From positions 1,432,574-1,496,573 of the forward strand of contig CP078014.1 of the NCBI GenBank assembly GCA_020544565.1: DNA of 64,000 nucleotides, in the 5' to 3' direction. Positions 50,219 to 61,049 of this stretch are shown piece after piece. The first letter of the stretch is position 1, and the number at the start of each line of letters is the position of its first letter. This stretch comes from Bradyrhizobiaceae bacterium (GTDB lineage: Bacteria > Pseudomonadota > Alphaproteobacteria > Rhizobiales > Xanthobacteraceae). Under the pieces are notes generated by a model that saw only the letters and a list, made by a program, of their open reading frames with translations, did no database searches and was not told where the DNA came from. Both the position numbers and the translations under genes were made by a program.

Positions 50219-52444
50219 ATGAGTCGCCCGCCCCCTCCCGGTCACCGCCCTGCCCAGCCGGATCTCCAGGCCATTTTTAATCAGGCCATGGCCGCCCATC
50301 GCGCCGGTCAACTGGATATGGCGGCCACCCTCTACCGTCAGGTGCTGTCCTTCAGCAAAAAGCAGTTCGCGCCGCTGCACATGCTGGGTGTGATCGAGGG
50401 CCAGCGCGGCAATCTCGCCGAAGGCATCCGGCAGATCGGCAAGGCGCTCAAGGTCAATCCCGATTCGTCGGACGCCTGGCTCAACATCGGGCGGATGCAA
50501 GCCGAGCTCGGCGATCTCGCGGCAGCGGAGAAAAGCTTGCGCCGGGCGGTCCATCTCGATCCGGCGAATGCGCTGGCGCATAACAACCTCGCGGCCGTCT
50601 TCGACCGTCAGGGTAACCTTGAAGAAGCGTTGAACAGCATCGATCGGGCACTGACGCTGGCCCCGAGCGATCCGCTCGCCCTCGGCAACCGCGCCGGCTT
50701 TCTGTCCCGCCTCAACCGCCATGCCGAAGCACAGGTGATTTATCGCGGCCTGATCGCCACCGACGAGCACAACGCGGAGGCGTGGCTCGGCCTCGGCAAG
50801 TGCTGTGCACGTAAGGCAGAGTTCTTCGAGGCGCAACAGGCTCTGGACAAAGCAAGGGCCCTGTCCCCGGCGCTCCCCGAGCTATGGACCACCATGGGCG
50901 GGATTCTGGCCGAACAGGATCGCCACGACGAGGCGCTTGCGGCCTATGATCGCGAATTGTCGATCAATCCACATTCGGAGGAAGCCTGGTATCAGCGCGG
51001 CGCGATCCTCAGAACGCTGCAGCGTCACGCCGACGCCGCCGTGTCTTTCGACAAAGCCCGCCAATGCCCTCCCCATACGACGCGGTCATTGACCACGCAC
51101 TTCAGCGCAAGGCTCATGTTCTGCGACTGGTCCACGTTCGACACGGATCAATCGGAGATCATCAAGCGGGCGCGCGACGACAATTTCTCGGCTCTCCCGC
51201 TGGAGCTTCTCAGGCTCCCTCTCACATCGGGGCAACTGCACAAGGCTGCCCGCCACACGGCTGCGCGGACTTTTGCCGGGATCGTCCCGCAGCCGGTCGC
51301 CGCCACCCGATCCGATCGCATCCGGCTCGCCTATGTCTCCGCCGACTTCGGCGATCATCCCGTCGCCGAACTGATCGCGGGCGTGTTCGAGCACCATGAC
51401 AGGTCGCGCTTCGATCTCACCGCGCTGTCACTGATGAAGCGCGACGGCCCGATGCGCGAGCGTCTGGCGACGGCATTCGACCGCTTCATCGACGCCAGCG
51501 AACTCAGCGACGGCAAATCCGTCCAGACCCTGCGCGACCTCGGCATCGACATCGCCATCGATCTCAACGGCCACACGCGAGGCGGCCGGATGCAGATCTT
51601 CGCCCATCGCGCGGCGCCGGTTCAGGTCGGCTATCTCGGCTATCCCGGCACCTCCGGCGCCGATTTCATGGACTACCTGATCGCCGACCGCACCGTGATC
51701 CCGCCGGAGGACGAGCGCTGCTATTCCGAAGCGATCGCGATCCTGCCGGACTCCTTCATGCCCGCCGATTCACGCCGGGAGATCAGCCCCGACACCATGA
51801 CGCGGCGCGAGGCCGGCCTGCCAGACGACGGTTTCGTGTTTTGCGATTTCAACGACAGCACCAAACTGACCCCGGCGGTTTTCGACGTCTGGATGTCGCT
51901 GCTGCGGCAGGTCGAAGGCTCCGTGCTGTGGCTGCGCGCCCATAACCCGACCGCGGTCGCGAACCTCAGGCGCGAGGCCGAGCAGCGCGGCGTCGCCCCC
52001 GGGCGGCTGGTGTTCGCGCCGTCGACGCCATTGATCGCGGACCATCTGGCCCGCCAGCGCCTCGCCGACCTGTTTCTCGACACCCTGCCCTACAACGCCC
52101 ACGCCACCGCCAGCGACGCGCTGTGGGCGGGACTGCCGATCGTGACCTGTCTTGGCAAAACATTCGCAGGCCGGGTGGCAGCGAGCCAGATCAAAGCCGC
52201 CGGGCTGCCCGAACTCGTCACCCATTCGCTACCGGAGTACGAAGCGCTGGCGCTGAAGGTCGCGCGCGACCCCGATCTGCTGAAAGCCCTGAAAGCGCGG
52301 CTGACCGCCGACCCGGCGGCGCTGCCGCTGTTCGATACCGCGCGCTTCACCCGGCACCTCGAAGCCGCCTACACGACGATGTGGGAACGTGCCTGCGCCG
52401 GGTTGCCGCCCGCGCCCTTCGCGGTGGCGCCGCTTCCGCGCTGA
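50219..52444 (+). CDS. TPR protein with O-GlcNAc transferase-like (SPINDLY) domain
   Basis: A 741-residue protein. Residues about 15-280 contain at least six tetratricopeptide repeats (e.g. NPDSSDAWLNIGRMQAELGDLAAAEKSLRRAVHLDP). The rest is a glycosyltransferase family 41 domain: ADFGDHPVAELIAGVFEHHD, DLNGHTRGGRMQIFAHRAAPVQVGYLGYPGTSGADFMDYL, FCDFNDSTKLTPAVFDVWM and DTLPYNAHATASDALWAGLPIVTCLGKTFAGRVAASQI. Related proteins transfer a sugar (GlcNAc, glucose or fucose) to Ser/Thr of proteins. The acceptor is unknown. It starts 92 bases after tRNA-Ser and has no obvious partner genes. Confidence 0.92.
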   Translation: MSRPPPPGHRPAQPDLQAIFNQAMAAHRAGQLDMAATLYRQVLSFSKKQFAPLHMLGVIEGQRGNLAEGIRQIGKALKVNPDSSDAWLNIGRMQAELGDLAAAEKSLRRAVHLDPANALAHNNLAAVFDRQGNLEEALNSIDRALTLAPSDPLALGNRAGFLSRLNRHAEAQVIYRGLIATDEHNAEAWLGLGKCCARKAEFFEAQQALDKARALSPALPELWTTMGGILAEQDRHDEALAAYDRELSINPHSEEAWYQRGAILRTLQRHADAAVSFDKARQCPPHTTRSLTTHFSARLMFCDWSTFDTDQSEIIKRARDDNFSALPLELLRLPLTSGQLHKAARHTAARTFAGIVPQPVAATRSDRIRLAYVSADFGDHPVAELIAGVFEHHDRSRFDLTALSLMKRDGPMRERLATAFDRFIDASELSDGKSVQTLRDLGIDIAIDLNGHTRGGRMQIFAHRAAPVQVGYLGYPGTSGADFMDYLIADRTVIPPEDERCYSEAIAILPDSFMPADSRREISPDTMTRREAGLPDDGFVFCDFNDSTKLTPAVFDVWMSLLRQVEGSVLWLRAHNPTAVANLRREAEQRGVAPGRLVFAPSTPLIADHLARQRLADLFLDTLPYNAHATASDALWAGLPIVTCLGKTFAGRVAASQIKAAGLPELVTHSLPEYEALALKVARDPDLLKALKARLTADPAALPLFDTARFTRHLEAAYTTMWERACAGLPPAPFAVAPLPR

Positions 52445-53190
52445 GGAAAGCGGTATGAACGGGGCCGCGCCGAGCGCGGCTCCCGTCCGTATCCGTCTGA
52501 CGTCTCATCTTGAGACCCGCGCCGTTTGCCGGCTTGTCGGGGCTCATCCTGTTGCGATCATCATCGCCGGCAAATTTGAACGGCGGTTTAAGCGACGCGA
52601 TGAATCGAAGGTGAAGGCAATGCGCCCGCCTCTGCGGTGAAATCACGAAAGCCGATTGTTTTCAGGCAATTGGCGGCATCCGCCGGAATCGATTCACCTT
52701 CGGATTTGGCGAAGCGATAACCATCCCCGCAAGCGGCCGCCGGCGACGAGGCCCGTTCCTCGTCATCAGCGCGCAGGCGTCAGGGCGCTGCACGATGGAT
52801 CCAGCAATGGATTGAAAACGGAAGCGCCTTGTCGGCGCACGACGGCCAGACAGGCAACTTCAAAAAAAAACGAGGGCGTCGGTGAACACGTCAGGACCGA
52901 GATCTCAGGGACAGCCTGCCGCAGCATCTGTCCCGGAAACTGCAGGGTCATCCCCCGCAACGAACGAAGAGTTCTCGAACTCTTCTGCCGGACCCGCTCG
53001 CGTCAGGAGCAAACATTGCGGCCTGCTCTCCGAGGAACCGCGATCCGACCGTCTCGCCTGATGTCTCGCCGACACCCTCCTTATCGTCGCCCGATCCCGC
53101 CGGCTCTCGCATCATTCCTGAGAACGAACGCCCAGGCGGCTCTTGCGACGATGCCGGCATGAAGGCCGGCAATATTCATAAGGCGAAGCC
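52445..53190. other. Long intergenic region between OGT-like gene and H1-like gene
   Basis: About 745 bases with no certain gene. The stretch 52882-53190 has two overlapping open frames of Ser/Pro-rich, protein-like composition in different phases (around a possible frameshift near 53010), which may be a decayed gene, but neither has a Shine-Dalgarno start. A 9-base A run sits at about 52863-52871. Confidence 0.4.
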
Positions 53191-53328
53191 TTACTTCTTC
53201 TTCTTGGCGACCTTGCGGGTCTTCTTGGCAGTCTTCTTCACCGCGGACTTCGCGGTCTTGGCGGTCTTCGCCTTCTTGGCGGTCTTGGCGGTCTTCGCCT
53301 TCTTAGCGGTCTTCGCTTTCTTGGCCAT
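53191..53328 (-). CDS. Lys/Ala-rich histone H1-like mini-protein (45 residues)
   Basis: The ATG at 53328 has GGAGGGC 7 bases upstream. The protein consists almost only of Lys, Ala and Thr in repeated AKKAKTAKK/TAKTAKK-type units, ending KKTRKVAKKKK. The pattern matches histone H1-like or AlgP-like bacterial nucleoid proteins, which bind DNA through a disordered basic tail. It is much shorter than typical bacterial H1 homologs, and no globular domain is present. It probably binds DNA or RNA non-specifically; this is inference from composition. Confidence 0.7.
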   Translation of the reverse strand: MAKKAKTAKKAKTAKTAKKAKTAKTAKSAVKKTAKKTRKVAKKKK

Positions 53329-53916
53329 GTTGCCCTCCTGAAGTTAGTGAGATGGCTTAGTCGCTCCGTGCACTCGGGAATCGAAATGCACTTCATTTGG
53401 ATTACACCAACACGGTCAAAAAAACAGCGTCCCGCTTAAGGAAGTGTTTACGCAGCACGCTCGGCGCGCAACACGCGCGCGCCATGTGAACGATGCGACG
53501 CGCGAGTCGCGTCTTCCGCTACGCACCTGAAATACGCACGCGACGCAACGCGTACCTTCAAAGAAACCATTGCGCCGCAGCCGTTTCTTTCATCGCTCAC
53601 GAACGCGCCTCATAACCCCTGTAAATACGGGCACTTTATCGCGACACACAAAAACATCGCCGCGCTGAATCTGAGTCGAAAAGTTTGGCAACAAAAATAT
53701 TTTCGTGGATTTTTGCTTTTGCCGCGATTGTCGCGCGTCGCGACGCCGGTTTCGCGCCGTTTGCGGCAAACCGATTCGCACCCCGATCACGGCGCGCGAC
53801 GTGCCGCGACGACCATGACCGCGATCACGTTCGTTCATCTTCGCATCGAAAAAGGGATGTCGGGCGGTGCGGACACACGCCGCGCGGACACGCGTCGCGC
53901 GCGGCGGCGGCGCCGT
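53329..53916. other. Long intergenic region upstream of the H1-like gene
   Basis: Nearly 590 bases without a recognisable gene. The part 53450-53570 is packed with ACGCG/CGCGA/GCGACGC words, a composition unlike coding DNA around it, and 53640-53730 is AT-rich (ACACAAAAACATC, AAAAATATTTTCGTGG). The minus-strand leader of the H1-like gene should lie here; the rest is unexplained. Candidate RNA genes cannot be excluded. Confidence 0.4.
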
Positions 53917-55401
<1,485 letters not shown>

Positions 55402-55531
55402 GAGGCGGCTTTTACCCCCGTCCTGCCGGCTAGAAAACCCCGAATTGCGAGCCGGCCACGATCTTGTCGTTTCTGCAGAATCCGCATGTACGCGACCGCA
55501 ACCACCGCAAAACGCGCAGGCGCAGCCCCTA

Positions 55532-57425
55532 TCAGGGGAGCCTCACCAATATCGTATACCCGTCATTGCGAATCGGTTGAGCCCTTTCCGCCACTGCCTG
55601 CAAATCTCGGGCATACGCCAAGCCCCGAGCCGCGAGATAGGTTTCCCGGCGTCCCGGTCCTTTCATTTGCCCGACATAGTCGCTCGGTTGGCGCACACCA
55701 AAGCCGCGATATTGCCAAAGGACATATTTCACGGATGGGGTCTTGGACCACGGATTGGGGATACCGCCGATATCAACGTCCACAATCGGATTGCGGGTGA
55801 AGTCCAGAAGAAAAGGCGCTGAATGCCACACCAAAATCGGCTCTCTTTCCGGAACATGCTGCTGCCACTCAGTCAATTGACGAGCTACCGACCCATCAAG
55901 GAGACTCTTGCTCGCAGCAAGAAGACCCTCCCTCGATTGTGCAGGCCAATTTCGCAAATAGCTCAACATCGCGCCCGAGCGCAGCAAGAAGTCGTATCGT
56001 ATCCATGCAGCCGGCGCAAAGAAGGCGATTAGCAGCACCGCAAGAGCGAGGGGAACGGTATCCCAGCCCCCAAGCGATCGATGGGGCTGCCCGGTGATTT
56101 CTCCGCTCATGACGAGAATTACAGGCAATGTTCCGATCATGATCGGAAGGAAGTGGCGCAGGGCCGTATCCACCCCGGCCAGCAGCGGCGCCGCCACAAG
56201 CAGCATCACCACATAGGCAAACGGCACGGCGATACATATGCCGATAAAGCGCGCAACGGCCGGTCCGTATGAGGTCGCTCGCGCCCAAACCATGCCGCCG
56301 CAAACTAGAAAGGTCGCCGCCGCGAACGTATAGAGGGCATACGAGCCGCCATAAAACAGCGCCTTTGTCGAAATGAAATCGACGGCTTCCTGCATCGGCA
56401 CGGGCGGCACCAAATCGGGCGGCACCTGCGGGTGGATGAAGGCCGCCCAATAAAGCGGGCTATAGATCAGCACCCAGGGCAGAACGAATATCGCGCTCCA
56501 CATCACCACCGCGCCGGCCCGCCGGACACACGCTCCCAAAGCGCGCGTGCTGTACACCTCGGCCAGGAAACAAAAGAGAAAGTGTGCGGCGATGAACAGA
56601 CCAAACGTCGGCTTGAGCGCCATCAACGCCGCATAAAGCAACCCGATGACGGCTGAAGGAGGCGCGTCCGAGCCACTTACCGCATACTCTCGCTGATCGA
56701 TGCTGAGAACGACGACGGCAGACATGAGAGCCGCCGCCGAATAGAGTGCCGTGACGCTGGCGTATTGCGGCTCGAACAACCAAACCACGACCATCGACAG
56801 AATGGCGATGAGCGCAAGCCGGGGGCGCCCCGACGTCAGACCTCCGATCAGCAGGACAAGCATGCCGAAGCAAAATACGGCATCCGCGATATTGATACCC
56901 GCAAACGAGAACAGCGCCACGAAGGGCGCTTGAAGAAAAGCCTGCCCGCCGAATGTCTCCGAGCCTAACGTATTCAGGGGGCTTCCGGACGGCGATCCTG
57001 TTTGGAGCATCCGCGCAACATGCGCGAAGTATTTTTGATAGTCGTCATGGTGATTGAAGGCGGTGGGGAGCGATTGAGTGAGAACCGTGAAGCCGATGAT
57101 CAGCGAAGCCGGAACCAGCCAGACAGTTTCATAAATACGCTGCCGGCGGGATGCGAACGGCGGTTCGTATGCCCCACTCCCGGCAATAAGATATCTGAGA
57201 GCGAAAATACAACCCGCCGCAAGGCAGAGATAGATCGTGACGGGAATAGGATATCCGCAGAAGATTGAGCACGCCGCCCAGCACGATCCAGCCTGCGAGC
57301 CCGATCGCCATGGTCATCGGCCACGAACCGGCGGGGAGCTTGAGCCTCGTTCGCGTGACCCGGCCAAATCCATACAAGGACAATGCAAAAGCAAAAAGAA
57401 AAACAATAATGCCGACGAAGATCAT
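55532..57425 (-). pseudogene. Polytopic membrane protein with an internal frameshift
   Basis: Two frames make up one gene. From ATG 57425 the N-terminal part (MIFVGIIVFLFAFALSLYG then RVTRTRLKLPAGSWPMTMAI) runs into a stop after LRISYSRHDL. The next frame continues smoothly (ISY then PVTIYLCLAAGCIFALRYL then RRQRIYETVWLVPASLIIG) to the stop at 55532. A single extra T in TATTCCC near 57245 explains the break; without it the protein would be about 630 residues with about 10-12 membrane segments and a periplasmic-looking C-terminus. It may be an O-antigen or glycosyltransferase-like protein, but I recognise no family. The break could be a real mutation or a sequence error. GC content is a little lower than neighbours. 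Confidence 0.6.
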
Positions 57426-57439
57426 TTTTCCCCGCGGTT

Positions 57440-58840
57440 TTACAAGTTCGAGGCAAAACTCCGGAACGTGGGGTTCGCGCGCAGCGCGTCGCGTCCGGCG
57501 GCGATCACGCTGTCGACCTGCTCGGGCGGAAGCTGGAAGCGCGTCGGCACGCGCTCCAGTTCGGCGGCGCGCTCGCGCGGGAGCTGGTCGAAACCGACCC
57601 GCCCGATGAAGAACTTCACGTCGCGGCAATTCCAGTTCGCCGGCGCGCCGTAGCGCGCGCGCTCCGCTGCCGACAGTCCGCAGCGCCACCGGATCAGCGA
57701 ACCGAGCCAGTCCGTCATGGTGGCGTTGAACGCCGTGAAGCTGCCCGCCACGCTGGCGTCGATGGCGGTATCGGCGGCCGCGCGCACGAGATCGACTCCG
57801 CGCGGCCCTTCCACGGTATGGATCCAGTCGGCGCCGCCGCCCCCCGCCGCCGCATCGACGACCAGGAACATCAACCGGCGCACCTTGACGGCCTGCGCCG
57901 GGCTGAACGGTCCATAGGGCGTGTCGGACGTCAGGCGTGCGATGGTGAAGCCGGACACGCCGAAATTGTCGACGAGGCCGCCGTCAAGCAGCTTGATGAA
58001 AGGCATCGAGCCGTCGTGATAGCGCGTCAGGGCGCGGGCAAACCGGCTCAGCAACGGCGGCGCGTTGGGATTGTCGCTCGCCCGCGCCACCCAGGGCGGC
58101 AGCGGATCCTGGCATTTGCCGGGGAACGTCTGGATCACCACCGGCGCAAACGCCACCGGCACCGCGGCCGACGCGGCGACGGCATTGGACAGGGGATATT
58201 GCGACAGGTCGCTGCACATCGCCCGGAAGGTCACGGGGCTGAACACGAACGGCGTACGGCTGTAAATGTCGGAGGCGTTGATCCAGACCTGCGGCCGACC
58301 GTCGGGCCGGAGCTGGCCGAACGTCGCGCCGTCGAACAGATTGGCGTCGAGCCAGCGCGGGAATCCGGTCGAGTCGTTGATGCCGCCCGCCAGCGCGCGG
58401 GAGAACGTCCCCAGCGACAGCGAGGTCTGCAACCCCTCCTCCGCATTGCGCATCAGGAACTTCTCGCGGAAGTCCGCGAGCGCGGCCCGGCGCTTGAGGC
58501 CGTAATAGGCCGCGGTGACCGAGCCGCCCGACACGCCGGAGATGAAATCGATCTTGTCGATCATCGGCTCCTGGGCGCCGCGCACCGGAATGCGCTCCAG
58601 CTCCTGAAGCACGCCGAAGGAGAACGCCGCCGCGCGGGTGCCGCCGCCGGAGAACGACAGTCCGACGATGACATCGTCCTTGCCGCCGCGGTTCGCGAAG
58701 GAGAGCGGCAGCCGCTCGGCCAGAATTTCAGATGAACCGGGAAGATTGACAGGGGCGTTCTGGATCGAGGCGCAGCCGAGAAGCACGCCCGATACCACCG
58801 CAAGACCGACGAGAGGCCGCACCCAACGCATCATCACCAT
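57440..58840 (-). CDS. Patatin-like phospholipase, lipoprotein
   Basis: A 466-residue lipid-anchored hydrolase. The lipobox LLGC (Cys23) follows a short signal peptide. The patatin dyad and oxyanion hole are intact: GGGTR (residues 65-69), nucleophile Ser104 in SGVSGGS, and Asp286 in LDGGLVDNF. Patatin-like enzymes release fatty acids from membrane lipids. The mature domain continues to the C-terminus without an autotransporter barrel. ATG at 58840 is chosen; further Met codons at 3-4 residues also fit. It lies between the frameshifted membrane protein and gatA. Confidence 0.88.
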   Translation of the reverse strand: MVMMRWVRPLVGLAVVSGVLLGCASIQNAPVNLPGSSEILAERLPLSFANRGGKDDVIVGLSFSGGGTRAAAFSFGVLQELERIPVRGAQEPMIDKIDFISGVSGGSVTAAYYGLKRRAALADFREKFLMRNAEEGLQTSLSLGTFSRALAGGINDSTGFPRWLDANLFDGATFGQLRPDGRPQVWINASDIYSRTPFVFSPVTFRAMCSDLSQYPLSNAVAASAAVPVAFAPVVIQTFPGKCQDPLPPWVARASDNPNAPPLLSRFARALTRYHDGSMPFIKLLDGGLVDNFGVSGFTIARLTSDTPYGPFSPAQAVKVRRLMFLVVDAAAGGGGADWIHTVEGPRGVDLVRAAADTAIDASVAGSFTAFNATMTDWLGSLIRWRCGLSAAERARYGAPANWNCRDVKFFIGRVGFDQLPRERAAELERVPTRFQLPPEQVDSVIAAGRDALRANPTFRSFASNL

Positions 58841-58935
58841 CACCCGACGATCTTTATCACTGCGGAACGTTAATGAACACATACTGAAACATCAGCGCGC
58901 AGCACCCGACCGCGCAAAGGCCGCGCGGGCGCGGC

Positions 58936-60414
58936 TCACGCCCACCACTTCGCCGGCGTGAAGGTCCCGGCGGCCTGCTCCACCACCTCGCCGAGCGCGA
59001 ACAGCGTTTCCTCGTCGAACGGACGGCCGATCAGTTGCAGGCCGAGCGGCAATCCCTGCCCGTCCTTGCCCGCCGGCACGGCGATGCCCGGCAGGCCGGC
59101 CATGTTCACCGTCACCGTGAAGATGTCGTTGAGATACATCTCGACCGGATCGGCCTGGCCCTTTTCGCCGATGCCGAACGCGGCCGACGGCGTCGCCGGG
59201 GTGAGAATGGCGTGGACGCCCTGGGCGAAAACGTCCTCGAAATCCTTCTTGATCAGCGTGCGCACCTTCTGCGCGCGCAGGTAATAGGCGTCGTAATAGC
59301 CGGCGGACAGCACATAGGTGCCGATCATGATGCGGCGGCGGACTTCGGGGCCGAACCCTTCCGCGCGGGTGTTCTCGTACATCTCGGCGATGTTGCGCCC
59401 GTTGACCCGCGCGCCGTAGCGCACGCCGTCATAGCGCGCGAGATTGGAGGATGCCTCCGCCGGCGCAACCACGTAATAAGCCGGCAGCGCGTATTTCGTA
59501 TGCGGCAGCGATACCTCGACCAGTTCGGCGCCGGCCGCGCGCAGCCAATCCGCGCCCTCCGCCCACAGCGCCTCGATCCGCTCGGACATGCCGTCGAGCC
59601 GGTATTCCTTCGGAATGCCGATCTTCATGCCCTTCACCGACCGCCCCACGGCGGCCTCAAAGTCCGGCACCGGCAGGTCCACCGAGGTGGTGTCCTTGGG
59701 ATCGTGCCCAGCCATCGCGCGCATCAGGATCGCGCTATCGCGCACCGTGCGCGCGAACGGTCCGGCCTGATCCAGCGACGAGGCGAAGGCGACGATGCCC
59801 CAGCGCGAGCAGCGGCCATAGGTCGGCTTGACGCCGACGATGCCGGTGAAGGCTGCGGGCTGGCGGATCGAGCCGCCGGTGTCGGTGCCGGTCGCGCCGA
59901 GGCAGAGATTGGCCGCCACCGCCGACGCCGAGCCGCCGGACGAGCCGCCGGGCACCAGATCGGCCTCCGAGCCCTCGCGCCGCCACGGATTGATCACCGG
60001 CCCGAACGCCGAGGTCTCGTTGGACGAGCCCATGGCGAATTCGTCGTTGTTGAGCTTGCCCAGCATCACCGCGCCGTCGCGCCAGAGCTGCGAGGTGACG
60101 GTGGATTCGTAAGGCGGCGTGAAATCGCCGAGAATTTTCGAGCACGCGGTGGTGCGCACGCCCTGGGTGGCGAACAGATCCTTGACGCCGAGCGGAATGC
60201 CGGCGAGCGGCCCGGCCTCGCCGCGGGCGATGGCCCCGTCGGCGGCGCGCGCCTGCGCCCGCGCCCGGTCGGGCGTCTCCAGCACATAGGCGTTGAGCAC
60301 GCGCGCCCTCTCCATCGCCGCCAGATACGCGTCGGTCAGCTCAAGCGCGGTGAAGGATTTCTGCGTCAGGCCCTCGCGGGCGTCGGCGAGCGTCAACGAT
60401 GTGAGGTCAGTCAT
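58936..60414 (-). CDS. gatA: Aspartyl/glutamyl-tRNA amidotransferase subunit A
   Basis: A 492-residue amidase subunit that generates ammonia from Gln for the GatCAB reaction. The Ser-cisSer-Lys triad is visible: Lys78 ([10 protein letters not shown]), Ser158 ([10 protein letters not shown]) and Ser182 ([13 protein letters not shown]). Family features continue in the C-terminal substrate region. ATG at 60414 overlaps the small CxxC protein gene by eight bases, so their translation is coupled. Full length; all catalytic residues intact. Confidence 0.96.
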   Translation of the reverse strand: MTDLTSLTLADAREGLTQKSFTALELTDAYLAAMERARVLNAYVLETPDRARAQARAADGAIARGEAGPLAGIPLGVKDLFATQGVRTTACSKILGDFTPPYESTVTSQLWRDGAVMLGKLNNDEFAMGSSNETSAFGPVINPWRREGSEADLVPGGSSGGSASAVAANLCLGATGTDTGGSIRQPAAFTGIVGVKPTYGRCSRWGIVAFASSLDQAGPFARTVRDSAILMRAMAGHDPKDTTSVDLPVPDFEAAVGRSVKGMKIGIPKEYRLDGMSERIEALWAEGADWLRAAGAELVEVSLPHTKYALPAYYVVAPAEASSNLARYDGVRYGARVNGRNIAEMYENTRAEGFGPEVRRRIMIGTYVLSAGYYDAYYLRAQKVRTLIKKDFEDVFAQGVHAILTPATPSAAFGIGEKGQADPVEMYLNDIFTVTVNMAGLPGIAVPAGKDGQGLPLGLQLIGRPFDEETLFALGEVVEQAAGTFTPAKWWA

Positions 60415-60598
60415 TCTCGATCGGATCACAGATGAAAGGCGATTTGGCTTTGAAACGTTCGGCGTCGGCCTTCTGGAGTTCGTCCAGCAGCATGTCCATC
60501 GCCTTGTCGGGATCGGCGACCTGCCCCGCCCGCTCCATCGCGTCGAGATAGGCCATATAGGCGGCGTAGGTCTTTTCGTCGTTACACAGCAGGCACAT
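60407..60598 (-). CDS. Small CxxC protein between gatC and gatA
   Basis: A 63-residue protein starting [20 protein letters not shown], then [20 protein letters not shown] and ending ICDPIEND. The CxxC near the N-terminus and a third Cys in the C-terminal FICDP could bind a metal. It overlaps the gatA start by eight bases and is only 14 bases after gatC, so the three are likely co-transcribed. I recall similar small proteins in this position in related genomes, but no function is known. Confidence 0.7.
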   Translation of the reverse strand: MCLLCNDEKTYAAYMAYLDAMERAGQVADPDKAMDMLLDELQKADAERFKAKSPFICDPIEND

Positions 60599-60612
60599 GG
60601 CAGCCTCCGAAA

Positions 60613-60900
60613 CTATTCGACGACCTTCGGCACGAGGAAAAAATGATCCTGCGTCGCCGGCGCATTGGCGAGCACCTTATCGGGACTGCCGCCGTCGGTG
60701 ACCACATCGCGACGCTTCTTCATGGCCATGGGCGTCACCGACGTCATCGGCTCGACGCCGTCGATATCGACTTCCGACAACTGCTCGACAAAGGCCAGCA
60801 TCGCATTCAGCTCGTCCTGCAGATGGGAGATTTCGTCGTCTTTCACGGCGATGCGCGCAAGGTGCGCGATCCGGCGAACGGTGGCGGCATCGACTGACAT
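60613..60900 (-). CDS. gatC: Aspartyl/glutamyl-tRNA amidotransferase subunit C
   Basis: A 95-residue helper subunit of GatCAB that stabilises GatA. It begins [45 protein letters not shown] and ends [48 protein letters not shown], the typical GatC pattern with two N-terminal helices and an extended tail. The ATG at 60900 is used; upstream frame does not fit. First in the gatC-CxxC-gatA line. Confidence 0.95.
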   Translation of the reverse strand: MSVDAATVRRIAHLARIAVKDDEISHLQDELNAMLAFVEQLSEVDIDGVEPMTSVTPMAMKKRRDVVTDGGSPDKVLANAPATQDHFFLVPKVVE

Positions 60901-61049
60901 GGACGGAAGCTCCGGGGCGGCAGATTCAGCCGTCCTCTTAGAACATTCGGCGCGGATCGCCAACCCAATTGCGGCTGCGGGACGCGCCAACCGCCAGAAT
61001 TAATGAAATACCATCAATGGCTTGATGGAATTCCGTAAGCGCGCCTCCC

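Noticed and set aside
52656..53162. 168-residue plus-strand frame rich in Arg/Pro
   Set aside because: Composition is that of a non-coding frame, with no start signal and no recognised domain.
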